A stretch of DNA of 34,853 bases from Frankia canadensis (lineage in GTDB: Bacteria; Actinomycetota; Actinomycetes; Frankiales; Frankiaceae). Positions 15,803-24,862 of this stretch are shown here, piece by piece; position 1 is the stretch's first letter, and each line of letters opens with the position of its first letter. Position numbers and translations under genes: made by a program. Where the stretch lies: contig NZ_FZMO01000501.1 of NCBI RefSeq assembly GCF_900197875.1, positions 1-34,853 on the forward strand, written 5' to 3'. The notes beneath the pieces were generated by a model. That model searched no databases, had not been told where the DNA came from, and worked only from the letters and a program-made list of their open reading frames with translations.

Positions 15803-16008
15803 CGAGCGTCCGCGACCGGACGCAGAAGCCTCCAGGCTCGCACACCAGGGCACGGCGGCGCCAGAAACGGGCAGCAGGGGTGTCCGTCCGCAGACCCACG
15901 CGGACGGGGACGCCCCCGCGCCGGGTACACACCAGCCACCCGAGCGCCCCGCCCGCCCCGCACCCACGCGACCCACGCGACCCACGCACGCGAAGATCGG
16001 AGCACCGC

Positions 16009-16839
16009 ATGAGGTTGCTCGACGGGCGGTCCATGGCCGCCGAGATCGGCCGGTACGTCGTCGACGAGGCCGAGCGGCTGACCGTCACCGGCAAGACCCC
16101 CACCCTGGCCGTGGTCCTGCCCACCGCGGACCCGGCCGCCCGCTCCTACTCCCACATCATCGAGCGCACCGCCGGCAAGGTCGGTATCCGGTGCGAGCTG
16201 CACGAGCCGTCGGGCGGCCTGTCGGCGCTCGTCGACACCGTCGACGCCCTGGCCACCGACCCGCTCGTCGACGGGATCATCGTGCAGACCCCGCTGCCCG
16301 ACGGGGGGAGCTCGCGGGAGATCGGCGAGCGCATCCCAGTGGACAAGGACGTCGACGGGATGAACCCGGCGAGCCTGGGCCGGCTCGCCCTCGGCCTTCC
16401 CGGTTTCGCGCCGGCGACGGCCGCCGCCGTGGTGGAGATCCTCACCCGGGCGCGGGTGCCGATGGCCGGGGCACGGGTGTGCGTCGTCGGCCGCGGGCCG
16501 GTCGTCGGCAAGCCGGTGTCGCTGCTGCTGCTCGCCGAGGACGCGACGGTCACCGTGTGTCACTCGCGCACCCGGGACCTGGTGACGATCGCCCACGAGG
16601 CGGACATCATCGTGTCGGCCACCGGCCGGCCGAACCTGATCGGCGCAGGCTTCGTCCGGCCGGGTGCGACGGTCATCGACGTCGGCACCGCCGTGACGGA
16701 CGCCGGCGAGGTCGGCGACGTGGACGCGGCGGCGATCGCCCCCGTCGCGGGCGCCCTCACCCCGGTGCCCGGCGGCGTCGGCCCGGTGACGACCATGCTG
16801 CTGCTGCGCAACACGATCCGCGCGGCCCAGCCGGGCTGA
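16009..16839 (+). CDS. FolD-like methylenetetrahydrofolate dehydrogenase/cyclohydrolase, non-canonical
   Basis: 276 aa, the full length of FolD, which interconverts 5,10-methylene-, methenyl- and 10-formyl-tetrahydrofolate with NADP. Present: IIVQTPLP (like the VQLPLP loop), [11 protein letters not shown] with the conserved Asp, the Rossmann loop [13 protein letters not shown], and PGGVGPVTT near the C-terminus. Odd: in E. coli FolD the YVASK segment supplies the catalytic lysine of the cyclohydrolase centre. The aligned segment here is YSHII, with Ile at the lysine position, and the PCTPxG motif reads PATAAA. It may therefore lack one or both classical activities and be a paralogue of a housekeeping FolD elsewhere. 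ATG at 16009 is chosen by alignment of MRLLDGR with the family start. A TetR gene lies upstream. Confidence 0.8.
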   Translation: MRLLDGRSMAAEIGRYVVDEAERLTVTGKTPTLAVVLPTADPAARSYSHIIERTAGKVGIRCELHEPSGGLSALVDTVDALATDPLVDGIIVQTPLPDGGSSREIGERIPVDKDVDGMNPASLGRLALGLPGFAPATAAAVVEILTRARVPMAGARVCVVGRGPVVGKPVSLLLLAEDATVTVCHSRTRDLVTIAHEADIIVSATGRPNLIGAGFVRPGATVIDVGTAVTDAGEVGDVDAAAIAPVAGALTPVPGGVGPVTTMLLLRNTIRAAQPG

Positions 16840-16848
16840 CCACGCGGG

Positions 16849-18936
16849 TCACACCGGCGCATAGACCGGATCGGCCAGGCGGACGCGGTTGCGCCCGTCC
16901 GCCTTGGCCCGGTACAGCGCGCTGTCGGCGCGGGCGAGCAGCGCGGACAGGTCGCCCGGCGCCCCGTGATGGGTGGCGACGCCGACCGACACGGTCACCG
17001 ACAGCGGCGGGCCGCCGTCCACCTGCCCGCAGCGGGTGCCGGCGACCTGGCGGCGGATCCGCTCGGCGACGTCGAGCGCGTTGTCCCGCCCGATCTCGGA
17101 GAGCAGGACCACGAACTCCTCCCCGCCAAACCGGCCGACGAGGTCGCGGGGCCGGGTCGCGGCCCGCAGCGCGTCGGCGACGGCCACCAGGATCACGTCC
17201 CCGACAAGGTGCCCGAAGCGGTCGTTGACCCGCTTGAAGTGGTCGATGTCGACGAGCAGCACCGACAGCGGCCGCCCGTCCCGGCCGACCCGGCCGAACT
17301 CGCGCTCGGCGACCTGGCGCCAGTAGGCCGGGTTCGCGAGCCGGGTCTTCGCGTCCGTGCGGGCGGCGTGCAGCAGGTCGGTGTGCACCAGGCTGCGCTG
17401 CAGCAGCAGCATCGGCGGGGCGACCGCGAGGATCAGCAACGGGCTCGCCGCCCACAGCACCGCCACGATGATCGACGTGCAGATCTCCGCGGCCCGCGCC
17501 GGCACCGCCTCGTGCCGCGAGGGTCGCAGCCGTGACCCGGCCAGCCCCTCCGTGCCGGCATGCCGGCTCAGTCCCGCGCGCCCGGCGACGGTGCCGCCGG
17601 CCGCCTCCACCCGCGACGCGTCCCGACCCGGCACCGTCCCCACCACGCCACCCGGCGCACCGACCACCGCCCTGCCGGGGATGACGGGCGCGCTGGGCGC
17701 GGCGGCCGACCGGCCCGGGCCGGCCAGCCCGTTCGGGCCATGGTCGCCCGCGGTGACGTACGGCCCGACCGGGGGGTCGATCGTGGCCCGGGGTGAGACG
17801 CCGAGCCAGGCGTCGAGCCCGTCCTGGCGGCCCGCACGGACCATGCCGAGGGCGGGCAGGGAGGCGACCATCGGGAAGACCGCCACGGCCGCCAGGAACG
17901 CCGCCACCGCGGGGCCCGAGCCGACGAGGCCGTCCACGGTCGCCCGGCCCCCGTCCGGGCTCAGCAGCAGGTGCACGGCGGAGGCACAGTAACCGGCGAT
18001 GCCCAGTGTCGCCGCCTGGAACATCCGCAGGTGCGGGGGCCGGACCGGGTCGGCCCGGCCGGACAGCCAGCACAGCGGCAGGCCGATCACCGCCGGGTAG
18101 AACGGCGGCAGCAGGACGGCGACGGCGACCGCCCAGGTGGCGAGCAGATCGTGCCGGGCGATCCGGGGAACCGCCAGATCCTCACCGAGCCGCGCGGCCG
18201 CGGCGACCGCGACGGCGCCGAGCGCCAGGAACGCCCCGAACGCCATCAGGTCCGTCCACCGCCACCGCAGCCCCGACAGCGCGAACCCGCACAGCGCCAA
18301 CCAGGCCAGGCCGACCAGGACGATGCGGCGCGCGACCGCCCGGGGCGCCCGCCACAGCATCCAGCCGCACCCGACGAGGCGCGCGACCGCGATCCGCGGC
18401 CGGACCGCCCGGCCCCCACCGACCACTCCCGCGGCGGCCACTCCCGCGGCGGCCATCTTGGAGCCGACCATCCCCGGGCCCGCCACCTCGGAGCCAGGCA
18501 CCCCGGAGCCAGGCACCCCGCAGCCAGCCCTGTCCGTGCCGACCATCGTCGGGCCGCAGGGACCCGACCTTGGCGCCACCGCGGGGGAGACGCCCGCCGC
18601 CGCGCTCGCGGAGGCCGTCACCGGTGTGGCGGGCGTGGAGGTCGCCGACCGTGCCGGGTCGGCCTGCCCGGCGGGGGCGCATTGGTCCGGACCTGCCCGG
18701 ACGGCCGCGGGGCCGGCGGGGTTGACCGCGGGCATGGTGACGCCGGCCAGGCGCAGCGCCAACGGGCAGGCGGCGGCGGTCGGCGGCGGCGCGGCCGGTG
18801 CCCGCTCGCCCGACCGGCGGTTCCAGGCCAGCCCGCGCCAGGGCGCGCGCGACCGTGACCCGCGGCGCCGCAGACCGCGGGCGACACCCAGCAGAACGGA
18901 ACCCGCGCGGCCTGGCAGTCGTAGGCGTAACGGCAT
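16849..18936 (-). CDS. Membrane-anchored diguanylate cyclase (GGDEF domain)
   Basis: 695 aa. GGDEF proteins condense two GTP into the second messenger c-di-GMP. The C-terminal 160 residues form a complete GGDEF domain: VLLVDIDHFKRVNDRFGH, then the active site GRFGGEEFVV. RPRD lies exactly five residues before GGEEF, a good RxxD inhibitory I-site for product feedback. Upstream are about six hydrophobic segments forming an integral-membrane sensor region of no recognised type, interrupted by a Gly/Pro/Ala-rich loop. The first 180 residues are low-complexity, with imperfect GVPGSE/AAAGV repeats. The ATG at 18934-18936 has GGAAGG 10 nt upstream; an ATG 69 nt further up is an alternative. It converges on folD with a 9-nt gap. 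Confidence 0.88.
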   Translation of the reverse strand: MPLRLRLPGRAGSVLLGVARGLRRRGSRSRAPWRGLAWNRRSGERAPAAPPPTAAACPLALRLAGVTMPAVNPAGPAAVRAGPDQCAPAGQADPARSATSTPATPVTASASAAAGVSPAVAPRSGPCGPTMVGTDRAGCGVPGSGVPGSEVAGPGMVGSKMAAAGVAAAGVVGGGRAVRPRIAVARLVGCGWMLWRAPRAVARRIVLVGLAWLALCGFALSGLRWRWTDLMAFGAFLALGAVAVAAAARLGEDLAVPRIARHDLLATWAVAVAVLLPPFYPAVIGLPLCWLSGRADPVRPPHLRMFQAATLGIAGYCASAVHLLLSPDGGRATVDGLVGSGPAVAAFLAAVAVFPMVASLPALGMVRAGRQDGLDAWLGVSPRATIDPPVGPYVTAGDHGPNGLAGPGRSAAAPSAPVIPGRAVVGAPGGVVGTVPGRDASRVEAAGGTVAGRAGLSRHAGTEGLAGSRLRPSRHEAVPARAAEICTSIIVAVLWAASPLLILAVAPPMLLLQRSLVHTDLLHAARTDAKTRLANPAYWRQVAEREFGRVGRDGRPLSVLLVDIDHFKRVNDRFGHLVGDVILVAVADALRAATRPRDLVGRFGGEEFVVLLSEIGRDNALDVAERIRRQVAGTRCGQVDGGPPLSVTVSVGVATHHGAPGDLSALLARADSALYRAKADGRNRVRLADPVYAPV

Positions 18937-19180
18937 TGGCGGATGGCCTTCCTCGTTCTCGTTCGCGGCCGCGGTAACGGGCCGGAACCGCCCGGGTGAA
19001 TCCAACCTTGTCTTTGCTACTCACAGTGAATCATCGAAAACGAAGAGTACGAAGCCGCTCGCGGGATTCGCAACCGTCGCATTGGGTCGGCTTACCGGCG
19101 CGGGTCGCGCATTCCCCGGCGCGATCCGGTTGCGGAAATGCCAGCTGACCTGCGGCGACGAATCCGATGCCGAAAGTGAC
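18937..19180. other. Upstream region of the diguanylate cyclase gene
   Basis: Locally AT-richer than its surroundings (19000-19080), as expected of a promoter for the minus-strand cyclase gene. A perfect inverted repeat TCAC-A-GTGA lies at 19021-19029. I see no confident -35/-10 pair and no gene. Confidence 0.3.
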
Positions 19181-19199
19181 AGCCGGCGGGGCGCCGGCT
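19181..19199 (-). terminator. Hairpin downstream of bioA
   Basis: AGCCGGC-GGGGC-GCCGGCT forms a 7-bp GC stem with a 5-nt loop about 180 nt beyond the bioA stop. There is no T-tract, as is common for actinobacterial terminators. The sequence from 19200 to 19381 shows no gene. Confidence 0.4.
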
Positions 19200-19381
19200 C
19201 TCTGTCAGGTGACCGACGCCCGCGCAGAGACCACACACGACACGCCGGGGGGGACGTGTGGCTCCGCGTCGGGGACCACGTCGGGCCGAAGTCCGGACCA
19301 GCGCCGGACCATCCGCCGTTGGTTCCCGCCGCCGGACCCGCCCGTCGCCCGTGTCCGCGGGTGACGGATCACCCGGACGCA

Positions 19382-20782
19382 TCAGGTGGTCCGGGCGACC
19401 GCCTCGACCATGGCGCCGGTCAGCGTCGCGACGTCGGCGGGCGCCATGACGAACGGCGGCATGGTGTACACCAGCCGGCCGAACGGACGCACCCAGACGC
19501 CGAGGTCCACCAGCAGCGGTTGGATCACCGCCATGTCGACCGGCTCGCGCGTCTCGATGACGCCGATGGCGCCGAGCACCCGCACGTCCGCGACGCCCGG
19601 CAGGTCCGCGGCCGGGGCGAGGCCGGCGCGCAGCCCGGCGGAGACCTCCGCGACGCGGGCCCGCCACGGCGAGGACAGCAGCAGTTCCACGCTCGCGTTC
19701 GCGATCGCGCTCGCCAGTGGATTGCCCATGAACGTCGGGCCGTGCATGAACGCCCCGGCCGGCGAGTCGGACACGCCCGCGGCCACCTCGTCGGTGCACA
19801 GTGTGGCCGCCATCGAGAGGTAGCCGCCGGTCAGCGCCTTGCCCAGGCACATGATGTCGGGGCTGATCCCCGCGTGGTCGCAGCCGAACAGCTCCCCCGA
19901 GCGACCGAAACCGACCGCGATCTCGTCGGCGATCAGCAGCACCCCGTACGCGTCGCACAGCTCGCGCACCCGGGCGAGCCACGCCGGCGCGTAGAAGCGC
20001 ATCGCGCCGGTACCCTGCACGACCGGTTCGAGGATCACCGCCGCGACCTCGTGGGCGTGCCGGGCGAGCAGTTCCTCGAACGGCGCGACATGCGCGTCGG
20101 TGCACGGCTCGTCGTAGGCGCAGGTCGGCGCCGGGGCGAACAGGTGGCGGGGCAGCAGCTGGCTGAACAGGTGGTGCATGCCGGCGTCCGGGTCGCACAC
20201 GGCCATCGCGCCGGAGGTGTCGCCGTGGTAGCCGCGGCGGATCGTCAGCAGCCGCGTCCGCTCCGGGTGCCCCCGCCCGGTCCAGTACTGCAGCGCCATC
20301 TTGATGGCGACCTCGACGGCGACGGATCCCGAGTCGCACAGGAACACCCGCCGCAGCGGCGCCGGGGTGATCGCCACGAGCGTCTCGGCGAGCCGCACCG
20401 CGGGCTCGTGGGTCAGGCCGCCGAACATGACGTGCGACATGGCGTCGAGCTGCGTGCGCGCCGCCTCGTCGAGCACGCGATGGCGGTAGCCGTGGATCGC
20501 CGCCCACCACGACGACATGCCGTCGACCAGCTCGCGACCGTCGGTCAGCGTCAGCCGGACGCCACGGGCCGATCGGACGCCGAACAGGGGTGCCGTCGCG
20601 GTCGCGGACGCGTACGGATGCCACACCACCCGCCGATCCCGGGCGACGAGATCACCGTGGCCGACCACCGCGGTGTGCCCCGCGCCTGCGGCGTCCCTCG
20701 CGGTCACGGTGGTCGCGGCGCCGGAAACGGTGGGGGTATCGGTGCTCGGCGAGTGTGGATGCACGCCTCCACTGTGGCCCAT
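19382..20782 (-). CDS. bioA: Adenosylmethionine-8-amino-7-oxononanoate aminotransferase (biotin synthesis)
   Basis: 466 aa as drawn. BioA transfers an amino group from S-adenosylmethionine to KAPA to give DAPA, a late step of biotin synthesis in the cytosol, with PLP. Fold-type I aminotransferase features are plain: WHPY near the start, [33 protein letters not shown], the Asp of [15 protein letters not shown], and the PLP lysine in [22 protein letters not shown] is a typical BioA stretch. ATG at 20780-20782 lacks a good ribosome binding site, and the first 40 residues are not conserved-looking, so a GTG further in (ahead of TARDAAG) may be the true start. No bioB, bioD or bioF is adjacent. 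Divergent from the rhomboid gene. Confidence 0.92.
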   Translation of the reverse strand: MGHSGGVHPHSPSTDTPTVSGAATTVTARDAAGAGHTAVVGHGDLVARDRRVVWHPYASATATAPLFGVRSARGVRLTLTDGRELVDGMSSWWAAIHGYRHRVLDEAARTQLDAMSHVMFGGLTHEPAVRLAETLVAITPAPLRRVFLCDSGSVAVEVAIKMALQYWTGRGHPERTRLLTIRRGYHGDTSGAMAVCDPDAGMHHLFSQLLPRHLFAPAPTCAYDEPCTDAHVAPFEELLARHAHEVAAVILEPVVQGTGAMRFYAPAWLARVRELCDAYGVLLIADEIAVGFGRSGELFGCDHAGISPDIMCLGKALTGGYLSMAATLCTDEVAAGVSDSPAGAFMHGPTFMGNPLASAIANASVELLLSSPWRARVAEVSAGLRAGLAPAADLPGVADVRVLGAIGVIETREPVDMAVIQPLLVDLGVWVRPFGRLVYTMPPFVMAPADVATLTGAMVEAVARTT

Positions 20783-20876
20783 GACGACGATCGGCTGCCG
20801 GGCGCGCGCGACCCACCTCACGTCCGCCCGCCCGCGCCCTCACCCGGCCGTGCCGCCGGCCGACCGAACAGGCAGG

Positions 20877-21758
20877 ATGGTCGACGTGGTCATCCCGATT
20901 CACGACATCAACCCGCTGAGCCGGCGTCCGGTCATGACCTGGCTCCTGATCGCCGCCAACGTCGTGATCTTCGTTTTCCTCGAGCCCGTCGTGACCTCCG
21001 TCGCCGGGATCGGGACGTCGGTGGCGCAGAACGTCTGCGAGCAGCAGCGGTTCTTCCAGGAATGGGGCGCCATCCCCCGCGAGCTGCTGCACAACGCGGC
21101 GCTCACCGTCGTGAACTCGGGCCACATCGGGGTGGATTCCGCCGGCAATCCGGGATGCATCGCACAGTCACCGCCGCCGTTCCACAAGATTCCGGCACTG
21201 TCCGCCCTGACCGCCATGTTCCTGCACGGCAGCTGGCTGCACCTGATCGGCAACATGCTTTTTCTCGGCGTCTTCGGCAACAACCTCGAGGACCGCATGG
21301 GGCGGCTGGTCTACCTGCTGTTCTACCTGGTCTGCGGGTACGCGGCTACCTACGGCTTTGCCCTGTTCCAGAGCGATTCCTCGAACACCCTGATCGGCGC
21401 CTCCGGGGCGATCGCCGGGGTTCTCGGCGCCTATCTGGTGCTGTTCCCGAGGGCCCGGGTCATCGGGCTGGTGTCAGTGTTCTTCTTCCTGCCGTTCTGG
21501 CTTCCGGCCTGGATCGTGCTCGGCTTCTGGTTCGCGCTCCAGTACGTGTACTTCACCGGTTTCGGAGTGGCCGACGGCGGGGCCGTGGCATACGGCGCGC
21601 ATGTCGTCGGATTCGTGGTCGGGGCACTGCTGGTCCTGCCGTTCGTCCGTCAGCTGCGCGCCGCCGGGCCCGGCATCGCGCCCCGGGTCCCGCAGCATCG
21701 CTGGGTCCGCGGGACCGGCGGCGCCGGGGCGGCCGCCCGTCACCGACGCGGCTACTGA
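20877..21758 (+). CDS. Rhomboid family intramembrane serine protease
   Basis: 293 aa. Rhomboids cleave transmembrane substrates within the bilayer with a Ser-His dyad. Ser176 sits in LIGASGAIAG (the GxSG motif) and His242 in YGAHVVGF. The oxyanion-side motif HLIGNML gives His122 and Asn126. Six or seven hydrophobic helices are visible, with a Cys-containing loop between helices 1 and 2. The N-terminus IPIHDINPLSRRPVMTWLL is typical of the PF01694-type actinobacterial group. ATG at 20877 is chosen because the conserved IPIHD follows at once; its ribosome binding site is weak (AGG). Substrate unknown. Confidence 0.92.
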   Translation: MVDVVIPIHDINPLSRRPVMTWLLIAANVVIFVFLEPVVTSVAGIGTSVAQNVCEQQRFFQEWGAIPRELLHNAALTVVNSGHIGVDSAGNPGCIAQSPPPFHKIPALSALTAMFLHGSWLHLIGNMLFLGVFGNNLEDRMGRLVYLLFYLVCGYAATYGFALFQSDSSNTLIGASGAIAGVLGAYLVLFPRARVIGLVSVFFFLPFWLPAWIVLGFWFALQYVYFTGFGVADGGAVAYGAHVVGFVVGALLVLPFVRQLRAAGPGIAPRVPQHRWVRGTGGAGAAARHRRGY

Positions 21759-21809
21759 CCGGCGCGGGGGCGGCCGCGTCCCGCTCCGCTGGCCGTCCTC
21801 GTCCCGCTC

Positions 21810-21828
21810 AGCCCACGTGAGCTGGGCT
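21810..21828 (+). terminator. Hairpin after the rhomboid gene
   Basis: AGCCCA-CGTGAGC-TGGGCT forms a 6-bp stem with a 7-nt loop, followed by AATTCGGG but no T-run. It lies 50 nt past the rhomboid stop and 47 nt before the MFS start, so it may be a weak terminator or part of the MFS 5' region. Confidence 0.35.
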
Positions 21829-21875
21829 AATTCGGGTGGCATCGGTCGGCCTCGCTGCGGCAGGCTGGGCCGGCT

Positions 21876-23267
21876 ATGACCGACCCGCCCCCTGCCTCGC
21901 CGGCCTCCTCGGCCTCGTTGCCACCATCGGCGCCGCCGTTCCCATCAGCCCCGCCGGCCACGTCGGTCCCATCAGCCCAGCCGGCCACGTCGGTCCCATC
22001 GGCCCCGCCGGCCGCATCGGCCGCGACGGCGTCCGCCACGCCCGCGGGAGCACCGGCCGCGCCCGCCGTGCCGGCGCGGGCGGGCCGTTACCGGCGGACG
22101 CTCGCGACACCCGGCGTCCGGCGGTTCATTCCGGCCTCCATCGTCGGGCGGCTGCCCCTGTCCATGCACGCGCTGGGCACCGTGCTGTTCGTCCAGGACC
22201 GTTCCGGCTCGTACGCGCTCGGTGGCGCGGTCGCGGCGGCCACCGCGATCAGCGAGGCCGTCTGCGCCCCCGGGGTGGGCCGGCTGCTGGACCGTCGCGG
22301 TCAGGCCCCAGTGCTGCTCGTCGCGCTCGTCGGCCACCTGCTCGGGGTGGCCGCGCTGCTGGTGGCCGTCTGGGCGGGCCTGCCGCGGCCGCTGTGGTTC
22401 GCCGCGGCCGCGATCGCCGGCGCGTGCCTGCCGCCCGTCGGCAGCTGCGCACGGGCCCGGTGGAGCATGCTGCTGGCGGGCTCACCGCTGCTGCCGAGCG
22501 CCTTCGCGCTGGAGGCGGCGATCGACGAGCTGGTGTTCGTCGTCGGGCCCACCCTGGTGACGGCACTGGTCACGCTGGTGGCGCCGGCCGGGGGGCTGAT
22601 CGCCTCGACGATGCTGCTGATGATCGGGGCCGCCGGGCTCGCCGCGCAGCGCGACACCGATCCAGGCCCGCGGCCGCCGGCCGCGAGCCCACCGGTACGG
22701 ATCATGCGACAGCCGGCCGCGCGGGTGCTCGTCGCGATCGTCTTCGCGATCGGGGTCGGGTTCGGCGGCGTCGACGTCTCCATGGTCGCCTTCGCCCGGG
22801 AGCAGGGGCTGGCCGCCGTCGGGGGGCTGCTGCTGGGCCTGTTCGCCACCGGCTCGGGGGTGGCCGGCCTGCTCCACGGTGCCCGCGCGTCCCACCGCCC
22901 ACCGCGGGCCCGGCTGCTGCGGGCGGTGGCACTGCTCGCGGCCGGGTTCGCGCTGCCCCTCGCCGGCGTCACCGTGTGGGCGATGATCCCGCTGGCCGTC
23001 CTCGCCGGCGCGACCGCCGCCCCGACGATGATCAGTGCGAACGCGACGATGGAGCGACTCGTCCCGCCGCGGTCACGCACCGAGGGTTTCGCCTGGCTCA
23101 CCATGGCCGTGGCCAGCGGCGTCGCTCTGGGCGCGCCGGTCGCCGGCCACCTGGTCGACGGCGGCGGCGCCCGGCTCGGCTTCCTCGTCCCGGCCGCGGC
23201 GGGCCTGCTCGCCGGCCTCGCGGCCCTGTGCGGGCGCCGCTGCCTGCCAAACACCACCCCCGGCTGA
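21876..23267 (+). CDS. Major facilitator superfamily transporter
   Basis: 463 aa. A Pro/Ala/Ser-rich N-terminal tail of about 65 residues, with an imperfect PATSVPSA repeat, precedes roughly 12 hydrophobic helices. The loop GVGRLLDRRGQAPVLL matches the MFS loop 2-3 motif (G-x-x-x-D-R-x-G-R-like), and the second half has the equivalent arrangement. The halves are joined by a Pro/Arg-rich loop. The topology resembles small actinobacterial MFS efflux proteins, but I cannot name the substrate. The ATG is 117 nt after the rhomboid stop; the repeated tail makes the exact start less certain. The gene converges with the next one across a strong hairpin. Confidence 0.85.
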   Translation: MTDPPPASPASSASLPPSAPPFPSAPPATSVPSAQPATSVPSAPPAASAATASATPAGAPAAPAVPARAGRYRRTLATPGVRRFIPASIVGRLPLSMHALGTVLFVQDRSGSYALGGAVAAATAISEAVCAPGVGRLLDRRGQAPVLLVALVGHLLGVAALLVAVWAGLPRPLWFAAAAIAGACLPPVGSCARARWSMLLAGSPLLPSAFALEAAIDELVFVVGPTLVTALVTLVAPAGGLIASTMLLMIGAAGLAAQRDTDPGPRPPAASPPVRIMRQPAARVLVAIVFAIGVGFGGVDVSMVAFAREQGLAAVGGLLLGLFATGSGVAGLLHGARASHRPPRARLLRAVALLAAGFALPLAGVTVWAMIPLAVLAGATAAPTMISANATMERLVPPRSRTEGFAWLTMAVASGVALGAPVAGHLVDGGGARLGFLVPAAAGLLAGLAALCGRRCLPNTTPG

Positions 23268-23410
23268 ACCCTTCGCCACCCCTCTCCGCGGACGGCGCCT
23301 CGACCCGGCGGTCGCCGGCCGGCGTCACGGGCGGGCCATCCACAGGCAACGAACATGCGTTCGACAATCTGGGCTGCCCGTCCTACGGTTGTTCCATGGT
23401 CGTGACGCAC

Positions 23411-23482
23411 GGGCACACGGCGGTCGGCGGGCACACGGCGGTCGGCGGGCACACGGCGGTCCGCGGGCACACGGCGGTCCGC
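23411..23482 (+). repeat. Four 18-nt tandem repeats
   Basis: The unit GGGCACACGGCGGTCSGC is repeated four times without gaps: units 1 and 2 are identical, and units 3 and 4 are identical and differ from the first pair by one base. It sits in the intergenic region between two convergent genes, 20 nt before a long hairpin. Too short and spacer-free to be a CRISPR array. Confidence 0.85.
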
Positions 23483-23502
23483 GGGCGCGCCTGCGTCGGC
23501 CG

Positions 23503-23555
23503 CGGCCCCGAGCCGCCGGTCCCGGTCCCGGTCCCCGACCGGCGGCTCGGGGCCG
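23503..23555. terminator. Strong bidirectional terminator hairpin
   Basis: A perfect 19-bp inverted repeat (arms 23503-23521 and 23537-23555) with a 15-nt loop of GGTCCC-type repeats. It lies between the convergent MFS gene and the Ala/Glu/Pro-rich protein gene, 15 nt from the latter's stop. There is no T-tract, but the stem is by far the most stable in the region. Confidence 0.7.
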
Positions 23556-23569
23556 GGACCGGCCGACGA

Positions 23570-24862
23570 TCAGGGCGCGGTGTTCTCGCTCGCCGCGCCG
23601 GTGGTGTCGGCGGCCGGCGCGTCGTCACCGGCGGTCTCGGCGGTCGTGGTCGCGGCGGCCGGTGTCGCCGCGGCGGCGGCCGCCTCGACCGGACGGCGCC
23701 GGCCCAGCAGCCCGCGGCGGGTTCGCGGCCGGGAGACGTCGCCGTCGCCGCGGCGCCTGCGTCCCCGCCGCTGCGAGGTGGTGCCCTCGTCCTTCTCCTT
23801 CTCCTGCGCGGCTTCCTCCTCCGCCGGGTCGCGCTGCGCCACGACGTCCCCGGCCTGCTCCGCGGACGTGTCCGTGGCGGGCTCGGAGCCGGCCGCCCCC
23901 TCCTTGGGCTCGGCCGCCGCCGTCTGCTCCGCCGCGGTCGGCTCGGCAGCGGCGACGAGCTCGGCGCCGGTCGCGGGCTGCTCCGCGGCGGGCCGCTCGT
24001 CGGCGGGCTCCGCGGTGGGGGTCGGCGCGTCGTCCTGGCGGGCCTGCGCGGAGTCCCCGTCGGTCGCCCCAGGCTCCTCGGTCGCCACAGGCTCCTCGGT
24101 CGCCACAGCCTCGACGGTCGCGCCGTCGGTGGGCGCCGTTGCGGAGGCGGTGGTCACACCGGGCCCGGCGGCGGGCGTCTCCTCGTCAGCCGGCCCGGCG
24201 AGCGACGCGGGGGCCGCGGGCTCGGCGGGCTCAGTCGACGCCTCGGCCGGCGGCTCGGCGCCGGACAGCGGCTCGGCGCTCGGCGCGGACTCGGCGGGCT
24301 GCTCGGGCCCGTCCGCGGTCTCCGGCGCGGCCTCGCCGGAAGCCGCCTCGGGCTCGGCTCCGGCCGTTGCCGGCTCGGCCGCGGCGGCGGCCTTGCGGCC
24401 ACGGCGGGTCGTGGGAGCGGCCGAGGCGGGCACGGCGGGCGTGACCTCGAGAGCCACGGTGCGCCAGCCCTCGAAGACGTCGGTGACGACGTAGCCGTCG
24501 GCGCCCAGGGCGTCGCGGAAGCGCGCGAGCTGCTCGTAGGACAGGGTCAGGTCCACCACCGCGGCGGTGTCGGCCCCCGCGGCGGTGTCGGCCCCCGCGG
24601 CGGTGTCGCCGGCCAGGCCGGCCACGGGCGCCGGACTGGCCCCGTCGACGGCCTCACCCGGGCCGGCCGGGACGTGCCGGGTGACCGTCGCCGAGACCCG
24701 GTACGTGACCGTCGCGGCGTCGTCCACGCTCCCGGCCAGGGACCAGGATCGGCTCACCCTGCCGTCAGCCGCCGGGCTGGCCTCGATCTGCGCCGCAAGC
24801 AGTGTCGCGATCCTCGCTTCGACCGTCATGGGCACCGGGTCGTCGCTCTTACCCCATCGCAC
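23570..24862 (-). CDS. Ala/Glu/Pro-rich protein with basic patch, unknown function
   Basis: 430 aa; not recognised. Residues about 10-145 look folded: IATLLAAQIEASPAADGRVS at the start, YRVSATVTRHVP, then LTLSYEQLARFRDALGADGY and a final strand WRTVALEV. Residues 150-350 are low-complexity Ala, Glu, Pro and Thr. Then comes a strongly basic segment (SQRRGRRRRGDGDVSRPRTR, then GLLGRRR) and an Ala/Thr tail. The basic patch could bind nucleic acid or rRNA, but this is inference. GTG at 24862 follows AAAGGA by 9 nt. No signal peptide is visible. The reading frame is unlikely to be a shadow, because the N-terminal domain has normal residue usage and the opposite frames do not. Confidence 0.7.
   Translation of the reverse strand: MRWGKSDDPVPMTVEARIATLLAAQIEASPAADGRVSRSWSLAGSVDDAATVTYRVSATVTRHVPAGPGEAVDGASPAPVAGLAGDTAAGADTAAGADTAAVVDLTLSYEQLARFRDALGADGYVVTDVFEGWRTVALEVTPAVPASAAPTTRRGRKAAAAAEPATAGAEPEAASGEAAPETADGPEQPAESAPSAEPLSGAEPPAEASTEPAEPAAPASLAGPADEETPAAGPGVTTASATAPTDGATVEAVATEEPVATEEPGATDGDSAQARQDDAPTPTAEPADERPAAEQPATGAELVAAAEPTAAEQTAAAEPKEGAAGSEPATDTSAEQAGDVVAQRDPAEEEAAQEKEKDEGTTSQRRGRRRRGDGDVSRPRTRRGLLGRRRPVEAAAAAATPAAATTTAETAGDDAPAADTTGAASENTAP

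Noticed and set aside
15784-16008. N-terminal extension of the FolD-like protein
   Set aside because: The 75 extra codons are Arg/Pro/His-rich with ACCCACGCG repeats, and the family start aligns with the ATG at 16009.
18137-21820. A 1227-codon plus-strand open frame
   Set aside because: Shadow across the diguanylate cyclase, bioA and rhomboid genes, which have clear motifs in other frames.
23411-23482. CRISPR array
   Set aside because: The units are contiguous with no spacers, only 18 nt long, and no cas genes are present.
23397-23500. A His-rich repeat peptide (GHTAV units) as a metal-binding protein
   Set aside because: The frame has no ribosome binding site and runs on into shadow sequence of the next gene; the repeats are better read as a DNA tandem array.
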